A stretch of 64,000 nt of DNA. It comes from Lepeophtheirus salmonis (taxonomy: Eukaryota; Arthropoda; Copepoda; Siphonostomatoida; Caligidae). The stretch covers positions 13,826,001-13,890,000 of the forward strand of contig NC_052138.2 of the NCBI RefSeq assembly GCF_016086655.4, given 5' to 3'. Below the pieces are notes generated by a model, which worked only from the letters and a program-made list of their open reading frames with translations, was not told the DNA's origin and searched no databases. Both the position numbers and the translations under genes were made by a program. Position 1 is the stretch's first letter. Every line of letters starts with the position of its first letter. Of this stretch, positions 11,544 to 23,418 are shown one piece after another.

Positions 11544-14500
11544 ATGAGCCTGCACTAAGGCTAGCAAATGTATGGAATTATCGTGAGCCACACTCTATTT
11601 AAAGCATTTTTAAAATTTTCTCGCTTAGGACATCGAAGCCAGCCTTTCAGAATAATCGTATATCCAACCCTTGAAGGATATTTAGCTGAGGATTTGAGGC
11701 TGAGTCAAATAAATAAAAGTTGGGTTTTTTTTTTTTTTTCAAAATTAATTAATTGTGTGTACTTTGAATTACTGAACTTCGCGGGAAAAGAAAAAATAAC
11801 AAATAATCTTGTATTTCTTTAAATAATATTTTTTTTAGTAAGGTTTTTTTTTTTTTTTTTTTTTCAAATTATATCAAACATTGGTATTTCGGAACTTGGG
11901 AATTTGCTTGCCATATACAGTAAAAAATACCTCCATTCAACACATCATTCTTGGGACCAGTATCATTCAAAAGGCTGTCTAAAAAAATTTCCACATCCCA
12001 ATCGTTATTAGCATCCATTTTTTTTTTTAGTCTATGGGTCAAATTTTGGATCTATTTATGCTCTAGTTTATGTTACTAAAAAAATATGTTAGTCAATTAT
12101 ACACTTCACAAATATTATGTAAGAAACGAAAATTTTAAAAAGCTCAGTTATTTTTCTTTTGAATCACACTTCAGGTTCACTATGAATTGTGTTCTGACTT
12201 CGTGTCTAAATAATACACTAACATGAAGAGGGGAAAAAGCAACTAGAGATATATCAAATTTAGTCACGAACATAAGACAGCCGAAGTCCATACCATAAGC
12301 ACACTTCAATAATTATCCTTTTTTTTAACTCTGTTGAATAATGATGCATGATGGGTCATAAATTAAGAATTTAAAATTTTCATAATTCTCTCAGCATCAA
12401 CAATGAGTTTCATTAATGCACGATCATGAAAGAAAAAGTTTGAGGCATTTATATGTCTTAGGGATCAAGTTCCGAGAGAGCATGCCTATGTATGTAAATT
12501 TAAAATGTACATATCAATTAGTGATGTGTCAGTTTACATCGAACCGGCTAAAAATGTCAGTTCTTTTAAGAGAACGATTGGAGCTATGAGTCTATTAACT
12601 AACATTTACCCTTTCGGAAAAGTATTTGTGGGTGTTCATGTCAAGCATTTTTCATCACTCCTAACCTCGACTATAAAAAGGAAGGGAAAAATTAGAAAAA
12701 TAATTTGTTCCCAACTTTGAATTACTATTAGATATTAATCTATAAAAAATTGAATTGATATTTTTTGTCAATGACTATACATGGAATGACACAAAAAGTG
12801 TTATATCGGTCCTTAATTAATACTGAAGACGGCAGTCTCGTCCAGCTCAGTCCTGCATATCAGTCCTAAAAATTATAAAGTTCGTTCCATGATGAGGTCA
12901 CTCAACGTTATTTCTCCTTTTTAAATCATTTTTAGTATTGACAGTCCCAAGGAGAGCAAGGTAGCAATTGTTTTTCCCTTTCTAATCATAAACCGTATTA
13001 CTACCTATTAGTACCTCCTAATTTTACTTTGAATAAGATCAAACAAAGTTATAAATAATTCATCGGTACATAATATTAAAAAAACGGTGCAGAGTCCTTA
13101 ATTAATGGAAATCAAGGACTTTAATTCAATGTATATTTTATATACATAATGTCCATAAAGAAAGAAATATTCATTTAGTAATATGTAAATTATAAATCCG
13201 CTCATAATAATTAACAGTGGGAACAAGAGAAATACAGAAGGCTAGGAACTAAATGTTAGTTAAACTTTTCATTTTCCCTTTTGAAAGCCGAAGTTGAGAG
13301 GGGATAGAAAATCATGACGTGGATGTGGACATTGTCAACTAGTGACACATGCAGGCTCTGCAACCAACTATGTAAGGTGATTCCAAGCAGGAGGAGAGGG
13401 AAGACTACGTACTATTTACTGACATATTTAGAACATTTGGCCGAAAAATGATTTTAAATTTATGGATTAATGCAATTACATATTTTAATTTAATTTAAAA
13501 TACTAGTATGATAAATAGGCATTGTTTATATGGTATGTTATGTCATATAGATAAATTAATGTGCGTTCTTTGGCAGAATCATATTTATTTATTCATTGTA
13601 ACAGTTGACTAGCAAAGGGTTACCTGACATTACTCGGCCCAAGGAGGGAGTGAGAAATCACATTTCACAGATTTCTTATTTTCTCCATAACTTTTTTTTG
13701 ATTTTGAATAAATTAGATAATGTCGTTAATCGTAAAGTTGTATTTTGAGATGCCAGTCACTATTTGATTTATAATTCGACACCCTATATAGTCTCCTTGA
13801 GCTCCAAAAACAATATACGTGTTTTGGATATAGAATAAGCCCCCTTATATGACCTCCTCAAAAAAAAATATCGGCAACCCCGTCTTAGCCTGATCATGTT
13901 CAAAAGAGGCACTCATGCAAAATGTATACCTCCTAGGTTTCCTAGTTTCCTAGGTTCAACGTTGTGAGCACGCAAAAAGGACATACAGACACAAACTCTT
14001 TTATATATATATACTGATAATTATTATATAAACTCAACAGAGACTAAGACTTTTGTTTACTTTTTTGTTTTGTAGACTAAGTTTGCATATATATAATTAA
14101 AAGGTTGTGTGACAAAGAAATCACCATTATATAATGTGTCCCTGGAAATAGATCCTGATCAAGATTACAGGGCATTTGAGTCTTCTGAGTAGATAAGAAA
14201 ATGAAGAGAATTTTCTTTCCCAACCCACTTACCCAAAAAGTTACTTTAGTAGCAATAAAATTCAAACTAAAACTACTGGGTGTTGTGTTTATATAACCAT
14301 CATTAATGAAGATAATTAGTAAAATTATATTATATAGCCTATGAACCATACCAATTTATATACTATCATTTTATATTGAATTAAAATATGGAATAGCATC
14401 TTTTATTGATAAAAACAAAGTTTATCTGTACGGTCGTATGTATATATATGTAATCTGTACATACATTTTTGATCTAATAAATAGTCATTTTAATGAAATC

Positions 14501-14723
14501 TTGCAGGCTTTTTGAATCGACTCTTTTGTCATATTAAAAAAGAAAAGTATATTTGTATGTATAGAAACAGATTGTAATAATAAATGAAATCTCGCTGGAG
14601 CTTAGGTCAACTCATATTGAATACAACTCAATACTATAAAATATGAATTGCGGACTAATTTTTACCAACGAGTGTATGTAGCTAAAGCTCATATTAAAAA
14701 AAGAAAAGGGAAGCAGGTACATC
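11544..14723. other. Upstream flank of the nuclear receptor and repeat debris
   Basis: No gene recognised. Poly-T runs near 11730 and 11845. About 12825-12990 is a copy of a dispersed repeat built on CAGTCCTGCATATCAGTCC, also near 20640 and 47090. About 13435-13560 matches the interior of the element at 62240-62775 (shared AAATGAT and ATTTTAATTTAATTTAAAAT). Confidence 0.45.
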
Positions 14724-14920
14724 TAAAGGTCGGCAACCCCCGGCCTGCAACCATATCGTCCCGCGAGTGAATTTTGATCGTTCCACGATCTTATCATGAG
14801 CATTCATTTCAATATAAGCATACTAATTCACCATGACTCTGTAGCAATACCTGTCTGGCTCTCTTTCATGATACCACATAGCTATTTGGCTTCTACTCTC
14901 CAAAAGGTTGCGGACCCCTG
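14724..14920. mobile_element. hAT-type MITE
   Basis: A roughly 200-bp non-coding element. The left end is AAGGTCGGCAACCCC and the right end, reverse complemented, is CAGGGGTCCGCAACCTTTTG. This is the common inverted terminal repeat of non-autonomous hAT elements. No open frame is present, so it is non-autonomous. Confidence 0.75.
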
Positions 14921-15165
14921 GAATAGAGGGAAAGAGCGGTCAATGAAAAAATAAACAATTCAATCTAAAAACAAGGAAGACTATGTTCTTATGTTCTATG
15001 TCACTTGGGGAGAAACGCACTCTTTCCCTCCCCTCCCCCACTGGCTGAGTGCCTAGCTGGAGGAACATGTAGCAACTTCTAATTTAAGCCAATTAGAATT
15101 GAGAACTACTAAAACATAGCTTCCTTGCTTTGCGGCCCTACTAGTCCTTGAAATCGGTCTTTAAG

Positions 15166-17760
15166 ACTGCAGATTATGGTGTTTCTTATTCTTTATTTTG
15201 TAGAAATGTCCGGGTCGTCGGGTTTAAATCCGTTCTTTTTGATAAAAAAATACAATTGGCAAAGTTTGATCAAAATGGATATATGTTTGAAGGTAGCTCA
15301 TTAACCTGAAAGTTTTGAAAATTGCCAATTTTTTCCATCTAGAATAAAGTGACTCCTTTCTAGATTATCAAGAAAACGGTTTACGATATAGCTTTTTTTT
15401 TTCATAAATGGATTTCTCAAGATGATTTAATTTACTCTAAGAAATATTAATGTTGTTCTGAGAAAAAAAAGTATGGAGTGAATTACAATCCAAAATATTC
15501 AAAGAGAAAACTAATACTTATATAACGTTTTGGGCGCAATATTTTTTATAGTTTCCCATTTTTTCACTACAGAACATGAAGATTTTTCATTTAATATTTT
15601 CATTTTTGTTGAATTATTAAAGTCTTAGAGTGACAATTGGTTCTTTCTGATTACAAAAAAAATACAATTGGTAAATTTTATATCAAATTGAACTTTGTTT
15701 AGAGGTAGCTCAACGGCTTTAAAAATTGATAATTTATATAAAAGATTTCATACTCAATTATCATCAACAATTTTCGTTTGTTTTGTGCAACACTTATTTT
15801 AGTAGTTTATCACTTTTTTAAAATAGATAATTTATATCATAAAAATAACAAGTTTGACTCTATGAAGCGTTATTAAATAATATACGTATTTTAATAAATG
15901 GTTATCTTTTTTTTTTCTGAGTAATATGTCTGAAATACTCAGATAGTCTCTATTTTCGGGTCAGGGTACATATTTTGATGCTCTTCAAGATGCGATTTGT
16001 TAGTTGTTAACGATCCACTGTAATATACAATGAGTACCATTCCTCGTTCTGCTTGGTCATTGATGACTTTAAATGCATAAGTTATTTCAAGGGACTTTTT
16101 ATACTCATATTTACTTGACCATAATTTTGGATCGACTTTTAAAAACTCTTCGGGGAGTTTCAACATTTGAATAATATTGTTTGTCTTGTTCGAAGCAAAG
16201 TCTTTTAATATTTTTACGTATAAATTTTTCCTTTGAATTTTGGTCTTGTTTTTTTCTTATTTTTCATTTCAAATAATGGTTTCCTTTTGGATGCTAAACT
16301 GACTCGACTATCAAATAGTGTCAAACCAACAAGCTCTTCAGATAAATATTTAGAAAGTTTGTGGGAAGTCGTTTTTGAAATTAGACTATTGATTTTGGAA
16401 TAATTATGTAGTTGTTTTATCAAATTCAATAATTAAATGGAGCATCTGAGACTGTAGGTACAGAGATTTCTGCTGTCAAATATATTCACATAAGAAAGAT
16501 ACAAATATCCTCGTTCCTCTTTAGAAGTTAATTTAAATCACTACTTTAATAAAAAATGTTTAAACTATACAATACTTTAGACAACCAACGAACGTGGTGC
16601 GTGCATTGGAAAGAGTAACATAAATATAATTCCACAGTTTGTATTACTAACAAGAAAAATTATTGGGAGTTTCAAAAATTCTTTATAATCAACTCTTGGA
16701 AGAATCCGTTGAAGGTATTCATTGTCAAAATTGATAATTTCTTGTTGTTTATCTACAATTTCACAATTTACAATTTCAGGCTTACAATTAATGTCGTTTG
16801 CCACCTTTTTTGGAATATTTTAAAGTGTAGAACCTCAGGAGCAGAGGAATCTTTCCCCGAAAGTTGATATTTCTTTCATAGTAATATTTGATAATTTCAG
16901 AATTATCTTTTTAATTCAAAATTATGAAATAGGAAAAATCACAAAGTCATGCGGGATGAAAGCAATTTATTTATAGTCAATTTGGTAATAAATACGTCAT
17001 TAAGACATAACATACATTACGATCATGTTGATTTTTCCATAGTGTCTGTCTATGCACTTTGATATTTACACCGCTTTTGTTGAATAAACTATGATACTAC
17101 TGACCTTTTCCTTTATTAAAAATATTCGAGTAATATATATCCATTCTATCTTTGTTAAAATTAGCATCCGTCCTAATTAACTTTTAAGGAGCTACAAAGT
17201 ATTTCCTAGTATTATTTGTTACTAAATAGTTTTCAACTATTATAATTAATAATTGCAGTACGAGGATAGTTCTATACTAAATGGATTTAAATTGTAAGCA
17301 AAAGCACTCCAGATGTGCATTTGAAAAATGATGTTTCTTAGAGGGGGTTTTGAAATTTGGGACACCTATAAAGGACCGATAAATGAGACTGATTTCACAT
17401 TCCAAGTTAAAGACCAACACAACCAACATAATTACTCTTTTTTTGCAGGAGGAAAATTGGAAAAAACAAAAACATTGCTTTTGTTTTCTCTTCAACTATT
17501 TTGCACTGTAATTCACATATGTAATATTTTTTTCTCAGAACAACCTTAATATTTCTTAAAGTAAATTAAGTCATCTTGAAAAAAGCTGTAGAGTAAACCG
17601 TTTTCCTGGTTATTGAGGAAGAGGTCAATTTTTTTGACTTTGGGGTCGTTGAGCTACATCGTAATATTCTTAAATTTTGTTGTATTTTTTATCAAAATGA
17701 ACGGATTTTAACCCAGTGATCTGGACATTTCAACAAAATAAAAAACACCTTGCTGTAGAT
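15166..17760. mobile_element. Element with about 300-bp inverted ends
   Basis: The sequence at about 15180-15500 is repeated in reverse complement at about 17470-17750. Shared blocks include AGAAATGTCC, AAATCCGTTC, TTTTTGATAAAAAA, AAACGGTTTAC and TTAATATTTCTTA, all in consistent order. The outer part of the left arm is partly duplicated in direct orientation at about 15655-15745 (the AAAAATACAATTGG...GAGGTAGCTCA block). The inverted arms enclose a frame-broken open reading frame at 15939-16804 (separate entry). Exact outer ends and any target duplication are unresolved. Confidence 0.65.
15939..16804 (-). pseudogene. Frame-broken ORF of an unnamed, probably transposon-borne family
   Basis: Three collinear minus-strand pieces look like one protein broken by frameshifts. 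16804-16577 contains YLQRILPRVDYKEFLKLPII and then, in a shifted frame near 16640-16555, HHVRWLSKVLYSLNIFY. 16429-16214 contains LSEELVGLTLFDSRVS. 16166-15939 contains LEITYAFKVINDQAERGMVL. From memory, the order DYKEF, HHARWM-KA-YSLKI, LSEEL-x-LFD and N-D-x-AERG matches a family of uncharacterised proteins that is multi-copy in several invertebrate genomes. I know no assigned function or catalytic motif. Its position between long inverted repeats suggests a transposon gene. Host origin is not excluded. Confidence 0.55.
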
Positions 17761-18613
17761 CCTTCGTACTGTCAGCACTAAAACTACTTATTGGGTGAGA
17801 CCAGCTTCTTGACAAAACATAGGGGGGTATACCATGTTTAAATCATTCTGAGTCCGTTTTGCTGCATAAGACAAATAATTGCTCAACTGATCTTTCTGAT
17901 TTGGTGCTTGCAACAGAACAAAGAACATAAGCAAACACTTTTTTTTCAATATTTGGACTTCAACCACAGAATGAAACTGCTATTCCTCAATAAATATTCA
18001 TTTATTTTCAATACAATGAGTGTAGCGACACTTTGACGAAAAAAATAATAAATACATTTGATGATGATTCATGCTTCAATACCCTGTAATTATGATTTCT
18101 AACCATGTTACACCAATTCCAAAACATATAAATGTTTAATTATGAGCTACAAAATGATATGATATAGTGTTGATTTATTAATAACTGATTCATTTCATTA
18201 TCAGATTTCTTCAACAGTTGGCTCGAACCAACTGTTAGAACTGTTGTAACAAAGTTAATGACAACCTCCCACTTAATAAATAAATTAGAAAAAAAAAAGT
18301 TTAAAGAATAGTAGGAGTCAATCGATCAATTATTGAGATTTAATGCAAATGAACCAATCGTTTGGATAGAATATGTTGTAGTTCCTATGTACCTGCTCAA
18401 GTTTTGATCGACACTTCTCTATCGTGAGTTCGTCTCTGACTCGACAATTATCAAGTCTAGTAGATAATTACATAGTATCATCAAATATGCTTATTGTTTA
18501 TTTCGGTAAAATGGTATTCGTCAGGTTGATTTGCAGCAATAAGGTTTTTTGGCAAACACTTTTGACACTTCTTCAGTTACTTTCGGAACTTTATTTTAAA
18601 TAGGGCGAATTAA
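17761..18613. other. Intergenic DNA with a short perfect hairpin
   Basis: No gene. AACAGTTGG (18213-18221) and CCAACTGTT (18228-18236) form a 9-bp perfect stem with a 6-nt loop. Confidence 0.4.
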
Positions 18614-18869
18614 TTAAGTGAAACTTAATTTTTCAAATCTATGAGTCTCATGAACACCAATAGTTACACCATTATTAGTAACAACAAGTATAATTGTATT
18701 ACCAGCTGAACCAACTATTAACTTACCTTGCAAATCATCATCATCATCACCAATATGGTCATTGTTAATCCCAATGCCACAAGTGCTACTGGTTTGTTTA
18801 AGATGTAACACAGCATCAGCATTTAGAAAGTTAACTTTATTTGCAACAGCATTATTTAAAGCAGTAACC
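18614..18869 (-). CDS. Candidate terminal coding exon, unknown protein
   Basis: After an acceptor-like TTTTCATCTAG, the minus strand stays open for about 84 codons to a stop at 18614. The peptide starts VTALNNAVANKVNFLNADAV, has a run of five aspartates and ends VTIGVHETHRFEKLSFT. Its composition (valine, asparagine, glycine; few low-complexity runs apart from the Asp5) looks more like protein than neighbouring chance frames. A donor-like GTAAGT at 18726-18721, right after the Asp run, gives an alternative 143-nt internal exon (18869-18727). No family was recognised and no partner exon found upstream, so this may be a chance frame or a gene fragment. Confidence 0.3.
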
Positions 18870-18940
18870 CTAGATGAAAATCATATTATCCGGTGGAATC
18901 ATACAAAAAACACATAAAATGAACGTAGTTACCTTGATAT

Positions 18941-19260
18941 TTTGAAGATTGTTTGGGAGAAGAAGAGAATAGCAGTCATGAAGTTTCATTAAATTAGCTG
19001 CGAGAAGCTGTGAGGTGAAGGAAATAATTATTATTTTTGAGTGAGAAAATTAATTATGGCTATGAAATGGAGAACCTTTTCCATTTAAAATAGCATTAAT
19101 GCAGGGAAAATATCATAATTATATTTCAATTCATATATATATTTATTTCATTATACATTTTAAAATCAATTTTTACTCAAGATAGGCGATAATTCTTCTT
19201 TCAGAGGGAGATACTAACATCCCCACGACTTATTAAATAATGAATAAAAAAGAAGAAAGA
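18941..19260 (+). repeat. Dispersed repeat family A, copy
   Basis: Aligns along its length with 48140-48650: shared pieces include ATTAAATTA...GAGATGAAGG-type sequence, CAGGGAAAA, GATAATTCTTCTTTCAGAGG and TTAAATAATGAATAA. Further partial copies lie at 48735-48960 and 62790-62980, with inverted ones at 21240-21420 and 22785-22920. No open frame. The family type (SINE, MITE or other) could not be decided by eye. Confidence 0.6.
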
Positions 19261-20084
19261 GCACACGCTTTTGGCATCACGCATATTAACAATGGTCTTA
19301 ATTCAGGTGTACCATGTCTCACTCCCACTTCTCCTTGGACTCTTATTCAAATCCCATCTCTCGGTAAGTATTTCCAAATTCCTGGGCCTCCATTTCCCGA
19401 AATCCAGACAGAAGGAGACGTTGTTTTAGGCATTTTATTCAGTTCTCTATCGATGATAAGTATCTAATATTATATTAATATTTAATCATAAAGGCGGGAT
19501 TGATAAGGTTCTTGATAGTGGAAGATGTTTATCATTTTAGTATTTCTTCCCTTCTCCTCGCACGCTTTTGTAGCCTTATAGTATAAATACCCTGACATTG
19601 TTGTATATATCTCTGAGTAGAATGATTATGTATTAATAAGAATATATACGTGGTCCTTTTAAATTACATCGTTGCCTTATTCCTCCACGTCTCTTTCTCT
19701 CCTCATTTCTCTCAGTCGTCCTGGATTCCTTTATTTAATAGTTTGGGTCTCTTCAACCTCGTCAAGACCCAACAATGATTTTTAAATTGATAGAATTAAT
19801 AGCTTAGAAAACGTCTAATTTCATAGTTGAAACAATTTTATAAACAATTGATTAATATTCGAAGAAAGTTGGAGTTGTCCTCCTCTATAAGGATATGAAG
19901 TTTGTAGCTTGTATACATCTTGTATTAGCTTTAATACTTCCAATCTAATTCCTAAATCGAACCTAGTAGCTACTATTTGTATCATTAAAATTAATGATAC
20001 GCTTAGGTGAAATGAAATTGTTATTTAGTTAGCTCGTTACTCTAGTAACGTAGAATTGTATAATAAATATTAATTATATTTATT
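19261..20084. other. Intergenic DNA
   Basis: No gene recognised. The open frame at 19240-19467 partly overlaps the repeat above and resembles nothing I know. Confidence 0.35.
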
Positions 20085-20417
20085 CAGGAGGGTCTGCAGG
20101 ATTATATTATGTGAGGTTTGGCTATTTTGAAGAAAAAATTCAAAAATCTATAGTTATTCACAAAAAAAAAATTCAAAAATTACATTTTTGGAAAAATTAA
20201 TTTCAAATATGAAATTTACTCGATTTTTTTGGATCAGCTGTGAGTTTAAAAAAAAATTATATATGAAATTAATTTTCGAAAAATTAAATGTTTATGAACA
20301 GAAACGGATTTTTGAAATTTTTTTAGAAGAAATATAATTTTTTGTTAATAGCTATGGATTTTTTTGAAAAAAATCCAAAAACTAAGGCCTCCCAAAAAAA
20401 CATATAATTCTGCCCCT
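20085..20417. mobile_element. CAGGGGC-ended non-autonomous element
   Basis: The ends are inverted: CAGGAGGGTCTGCAGGATTA on the left and, reverse complemented, CAGGGGCAGAATTATATG on the right. The inside is a degenerate, internally repetitive A/T-run sequence with recurring AGCTATGGATTTTT-like units. Related sequence lies at 52940-53089, 55235-55375 and 59930-60170. No coding capacity. Confidence 0.6.
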
Positions 20418-20610
20418 GATTGGATTGTTGGTTATGAAAGTAGAACTAGGAATGTATAAAATATGTCCTAAAAATCCTGAGCAGATTATTTTAGTTGGGT
20501 TTTTAATTTTACAAAGCTGTTATGATTATCATTTAACCTTGGAAGACAGAACATCTAACTATAAAGAAATAACTAGTGTATAGCTCATGGCAGACGAGGA
20601 GGGACAATTT

Positions 20611-20788
20611 GTGTTGTGTCTGTCCCTATTTAGGACTTCAGTCCTGTCCAGTTCAGTCTTGCATATCAGTCCTAACACTTATAAAGATGAGGTCTCTCAC
20701 TTTTTTTTTTATCAGTTCTAACTGACAGAACGAAGGACCAGTCCTAAGAATGGACTGGACTGAATAAAAAAAAGAATGACACAACACT
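20611..20788. repeat. Foldback MITE-like element
   Basis: GTGTTGTGTC at the left is inverted as GACACAACAC at the right. In between are several GGACTNNAGTCC-like palindromic pieces and the CAGTCTTGCATATCAGTCC block also seen near 12850 and 47090. Non-coding. Confidence 0.55.
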
Positions 20789-21557
20789 AGTAGTAATGTG
20801 GGCTTGCAGGGGAATAGTGTTGGATCAGTCTAAAAACTAAAAAGACTGCAGTTCTGTCAGTCGGGTCCTACTAAAATTTGTCAATCCTAGGACCAGTCCT
20901 TATCGGTCTTTTGTAAAAACTACAACAGCTGAAATGACGTAGTTAGTACTAACGACGTCATTTGAGTCGTTGAAGTTAAATCATAGTTCATAAACTCTTT
21001 CAAAGAGACAAAATATCTGTAGGAAATGTGTGACTATAACGTATTATAGTACGTTCTAGCTGTAAATATTTATTTGCTTAGTTATAATATTCTTTAATCC
21101 TAGCTGGGAGTGAAGAAAATAAAAAGATAGCAATGACCTTAGGACTGAAAGACCGATTTATCAGTCCTTATGACCGTTGAAGGGTAAAAAAGATCGGACT
21201 GATTAGGTGATCAGTCCTGGGACCGATCCAAAACTACTCGAAAATAATTAGTAAAGTTCTTGTTAGACTTGGAGTAGAATTGCGAATCGACATCGGAGTC
21301 ATTCTTGACTATATGTAATATACGGAGTGGGATTTTTACTTATTTCCTTCCTCTTGCAGCTGATATAATAAAGCGGCATGACTAGTGATCTAAATCTAGT
21401 GAATTTCTTAGCTGGTACGTTTTTTTTTTGTTCCTTTGGAATTGGTAATCTGAAGAATGATTTTTCTTTTCCTTAGCAGTGTAATTATTATTTAATTCCT
21501 TTCCTAAATAGATTCAATTATATTCAAAACCTAATTGAATATTTATGTGTGCTCATA
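20789..21557. repeat. Repeat debris including an inverted family A copy
   Basis: About 20820-20910 and 21130-21230 carry further GGACCAGTCC-type pieces. About 21240-21420, read on the minus strand, matches repeat family A (CCCACTCCGTAT...CCGATGTCGAT). No gene. Confidence 0.45.
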
Positions 21558-22765
21558 CCGGGTGTAAAAAAGATACCGAGACTTTTCTCTAAGTAGTCAT
21601 TAAAATACTCATAATTGATCAAGACGATGATGTACATAGAAAATTTTAATTTATAATATATTTTACTCTAACAATGCACATTAAGTATAAATCTGGCCAC
21701 CATCAGCCTCAATGACATCATCCAACCACCTCTGGAACCCCTTGTACACATTGGCAACGTAGTCCTTTTTCACGATCCTCCACTGCTGGTAAACGGAGGT
21801 CTTCAGGGCATCAATATTCGGGTGGCGGACATTGAAGGCCTTCTTCTCAACTCGCAAAAAAATTGAGTAATCCAGTGGACTCAGATCTGGGCTCTGAGAG
21901 GGCCAAAGGTTCTTGGACCAGAAGTTCATGTTGCTATCCATCCACTCTTGTACAATATTAGCAGTATGGGCTGGAGCTTCTGAAATATGTACGTTGCCTT
22001 GTTGGACTTCTTCATGGTCTTGGTGATTTATGGGACCACATTTTCCTTCAACATGATTAAGTAGTCGGATGCAGGTAACTGGTATCTAACAGGAAACCAA
22101 ATTTGAAGCATTTTTTCTCCAGTTGATGCCAAAATCCCCAATATTATCACAGAATCCGGATGTTAGGTCTTTGGGCTTGTAGTAGACAGGGTGGACGATA
22201 AAGGTCTTTTTATCAGAGAAAAAAATTACCCGGTTACTGTTGTGCTTCAGATCACTCAAGAGTTGTTGACATCACTGAAGACGGAGTTTTTTTTGACGTT
22301 GGGACAGGAGTGGCCTCTCAATTCTTCTAAAAGACCTTCCTCCAATCTTTCGGATGTTCTTGCCCACAGTAGACCAATGCACCTTCTTTTTCTTGCCGTA
22401 CTTTGATATCTTCTTCGTCGGGTTCACCTTAAAAGCCTCCATGATCTCTTCAGGTTTCACTTTGGTGGGTCTTCTTCTCTTGAGTTTGTCCTCATCAGCC
22501 TTACTATTTCGGATCCGACAGAGTGTGGCCTTGCTGATGTTTAAGGCCTTCATGATGTCCGAGATAGTCTTCCCGGCGTGGGTTGCCTATAAGGGCTCTT
22601 CTTGTCTCCATCTCGACATATACAGAATTTTTGTTGACAACATATACATTAAACAAAGACTTAGAATCTAAGCTATTCAAAAATAATCGGAACTTAAAGA
22701 TTTAATCAACAACACGTATTCAAAACTATATTTTTAGAAGGTAGCATCACTTTTTCTACACCTGG
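21558..22765 (-). mobile_element. Near full-length mariner, inactivated
   Basis: A 1208-bp element between TA dinucleotides, with inverted ends CCGGGTGTAAAAAAG and CCAGGTGTAGAAAAAG. The transposase reads on the minus strand, broken by frameshifts. It shows an N-terminal HTH region (22553-22272, MKALNISKATLCRIRNS), the first catalytic aspartate in FFSDKKTFIVHPVYY near 22200, then APAHTANIVQEW, and the last aspartate in QSPDLSPLDYSIF (within 21941-21681). It ends in WLDDVIEADGGQIYT. At the second catalytic position, usually QQDGAPAHT, it reads HISEAPAHT, so that aspartate is lost. About 36 residues separate that position from the last aspartate. It cannot encode an active enzyme. Confidence 0.88.
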
Positions 22766-23418
22766 TAAAAGATGGAGTGTAACTCTGAGGATTTCTTGCA
22801 GAGTTATAGTAGTAAGTCCTTGTTGTCCTCATGGTAGAATTGAGAATCGACATCGGAGTAATTCTTGTCAATTTTATTATTTATTTCCTTCTCCCTCCTC
22901 CCTTGCAATCATGTTTATGATTTGAATGGTCCTTATTAGAAGATGGAAAATGTTTTTGAAAAATACAATAATATTCTGGAAATAAATAGATGTAATATTT
23001 TTATCATAAACTTTTAAAATAATTATAATTATCAATAACTGTAACAGGATTTTAAGATGGGAGATAAGTACACAATGATTGGTATTTTGATTAATCTATT
23101 TTTCAAATATAGAAAGGGTATTATGTTGAACTAGAAACTCTTGCAAATTACATCCGAAATATGAATGTCGTGAATGAAAAAATTAAAAGCATAAAAAAAT
23201 ATCAGACTGCTGATAATTAAAATTAATCTCTATGATAAGATATAATATATAATAATCATTGTAATAATAAAAAATAATGAGAGTTTTTACAAACTAAAAT
23301 ATTTTTTTCAGTGTTTTAAAATCAAGATAAAATGTATAAACAATTCAATTACAATATTCTCTACAATCAAGTTATATTATAACCCCTAAAATTTGAGCTC
23401 TTGTGTTGTTTCATTTAT
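22766..23418. other. Flank with a second inverted family A piece
   Basis: About 22785-22920 repeats the segment at 21240-21420 in the same orientation (shared GAATCGACATCGGAGT), so two family A pieces flank the mariner element. The rest is AT-rich with no gene. I did not find the N-terminal amylase exon here. Confidence 0.4.

Noticed and set aside
22191..22671. Plus-strand open frames at 22191-22406 and 22354-22671
   Set aside because: They overlap the mariner transposase, which reads clearly on the minus strand.
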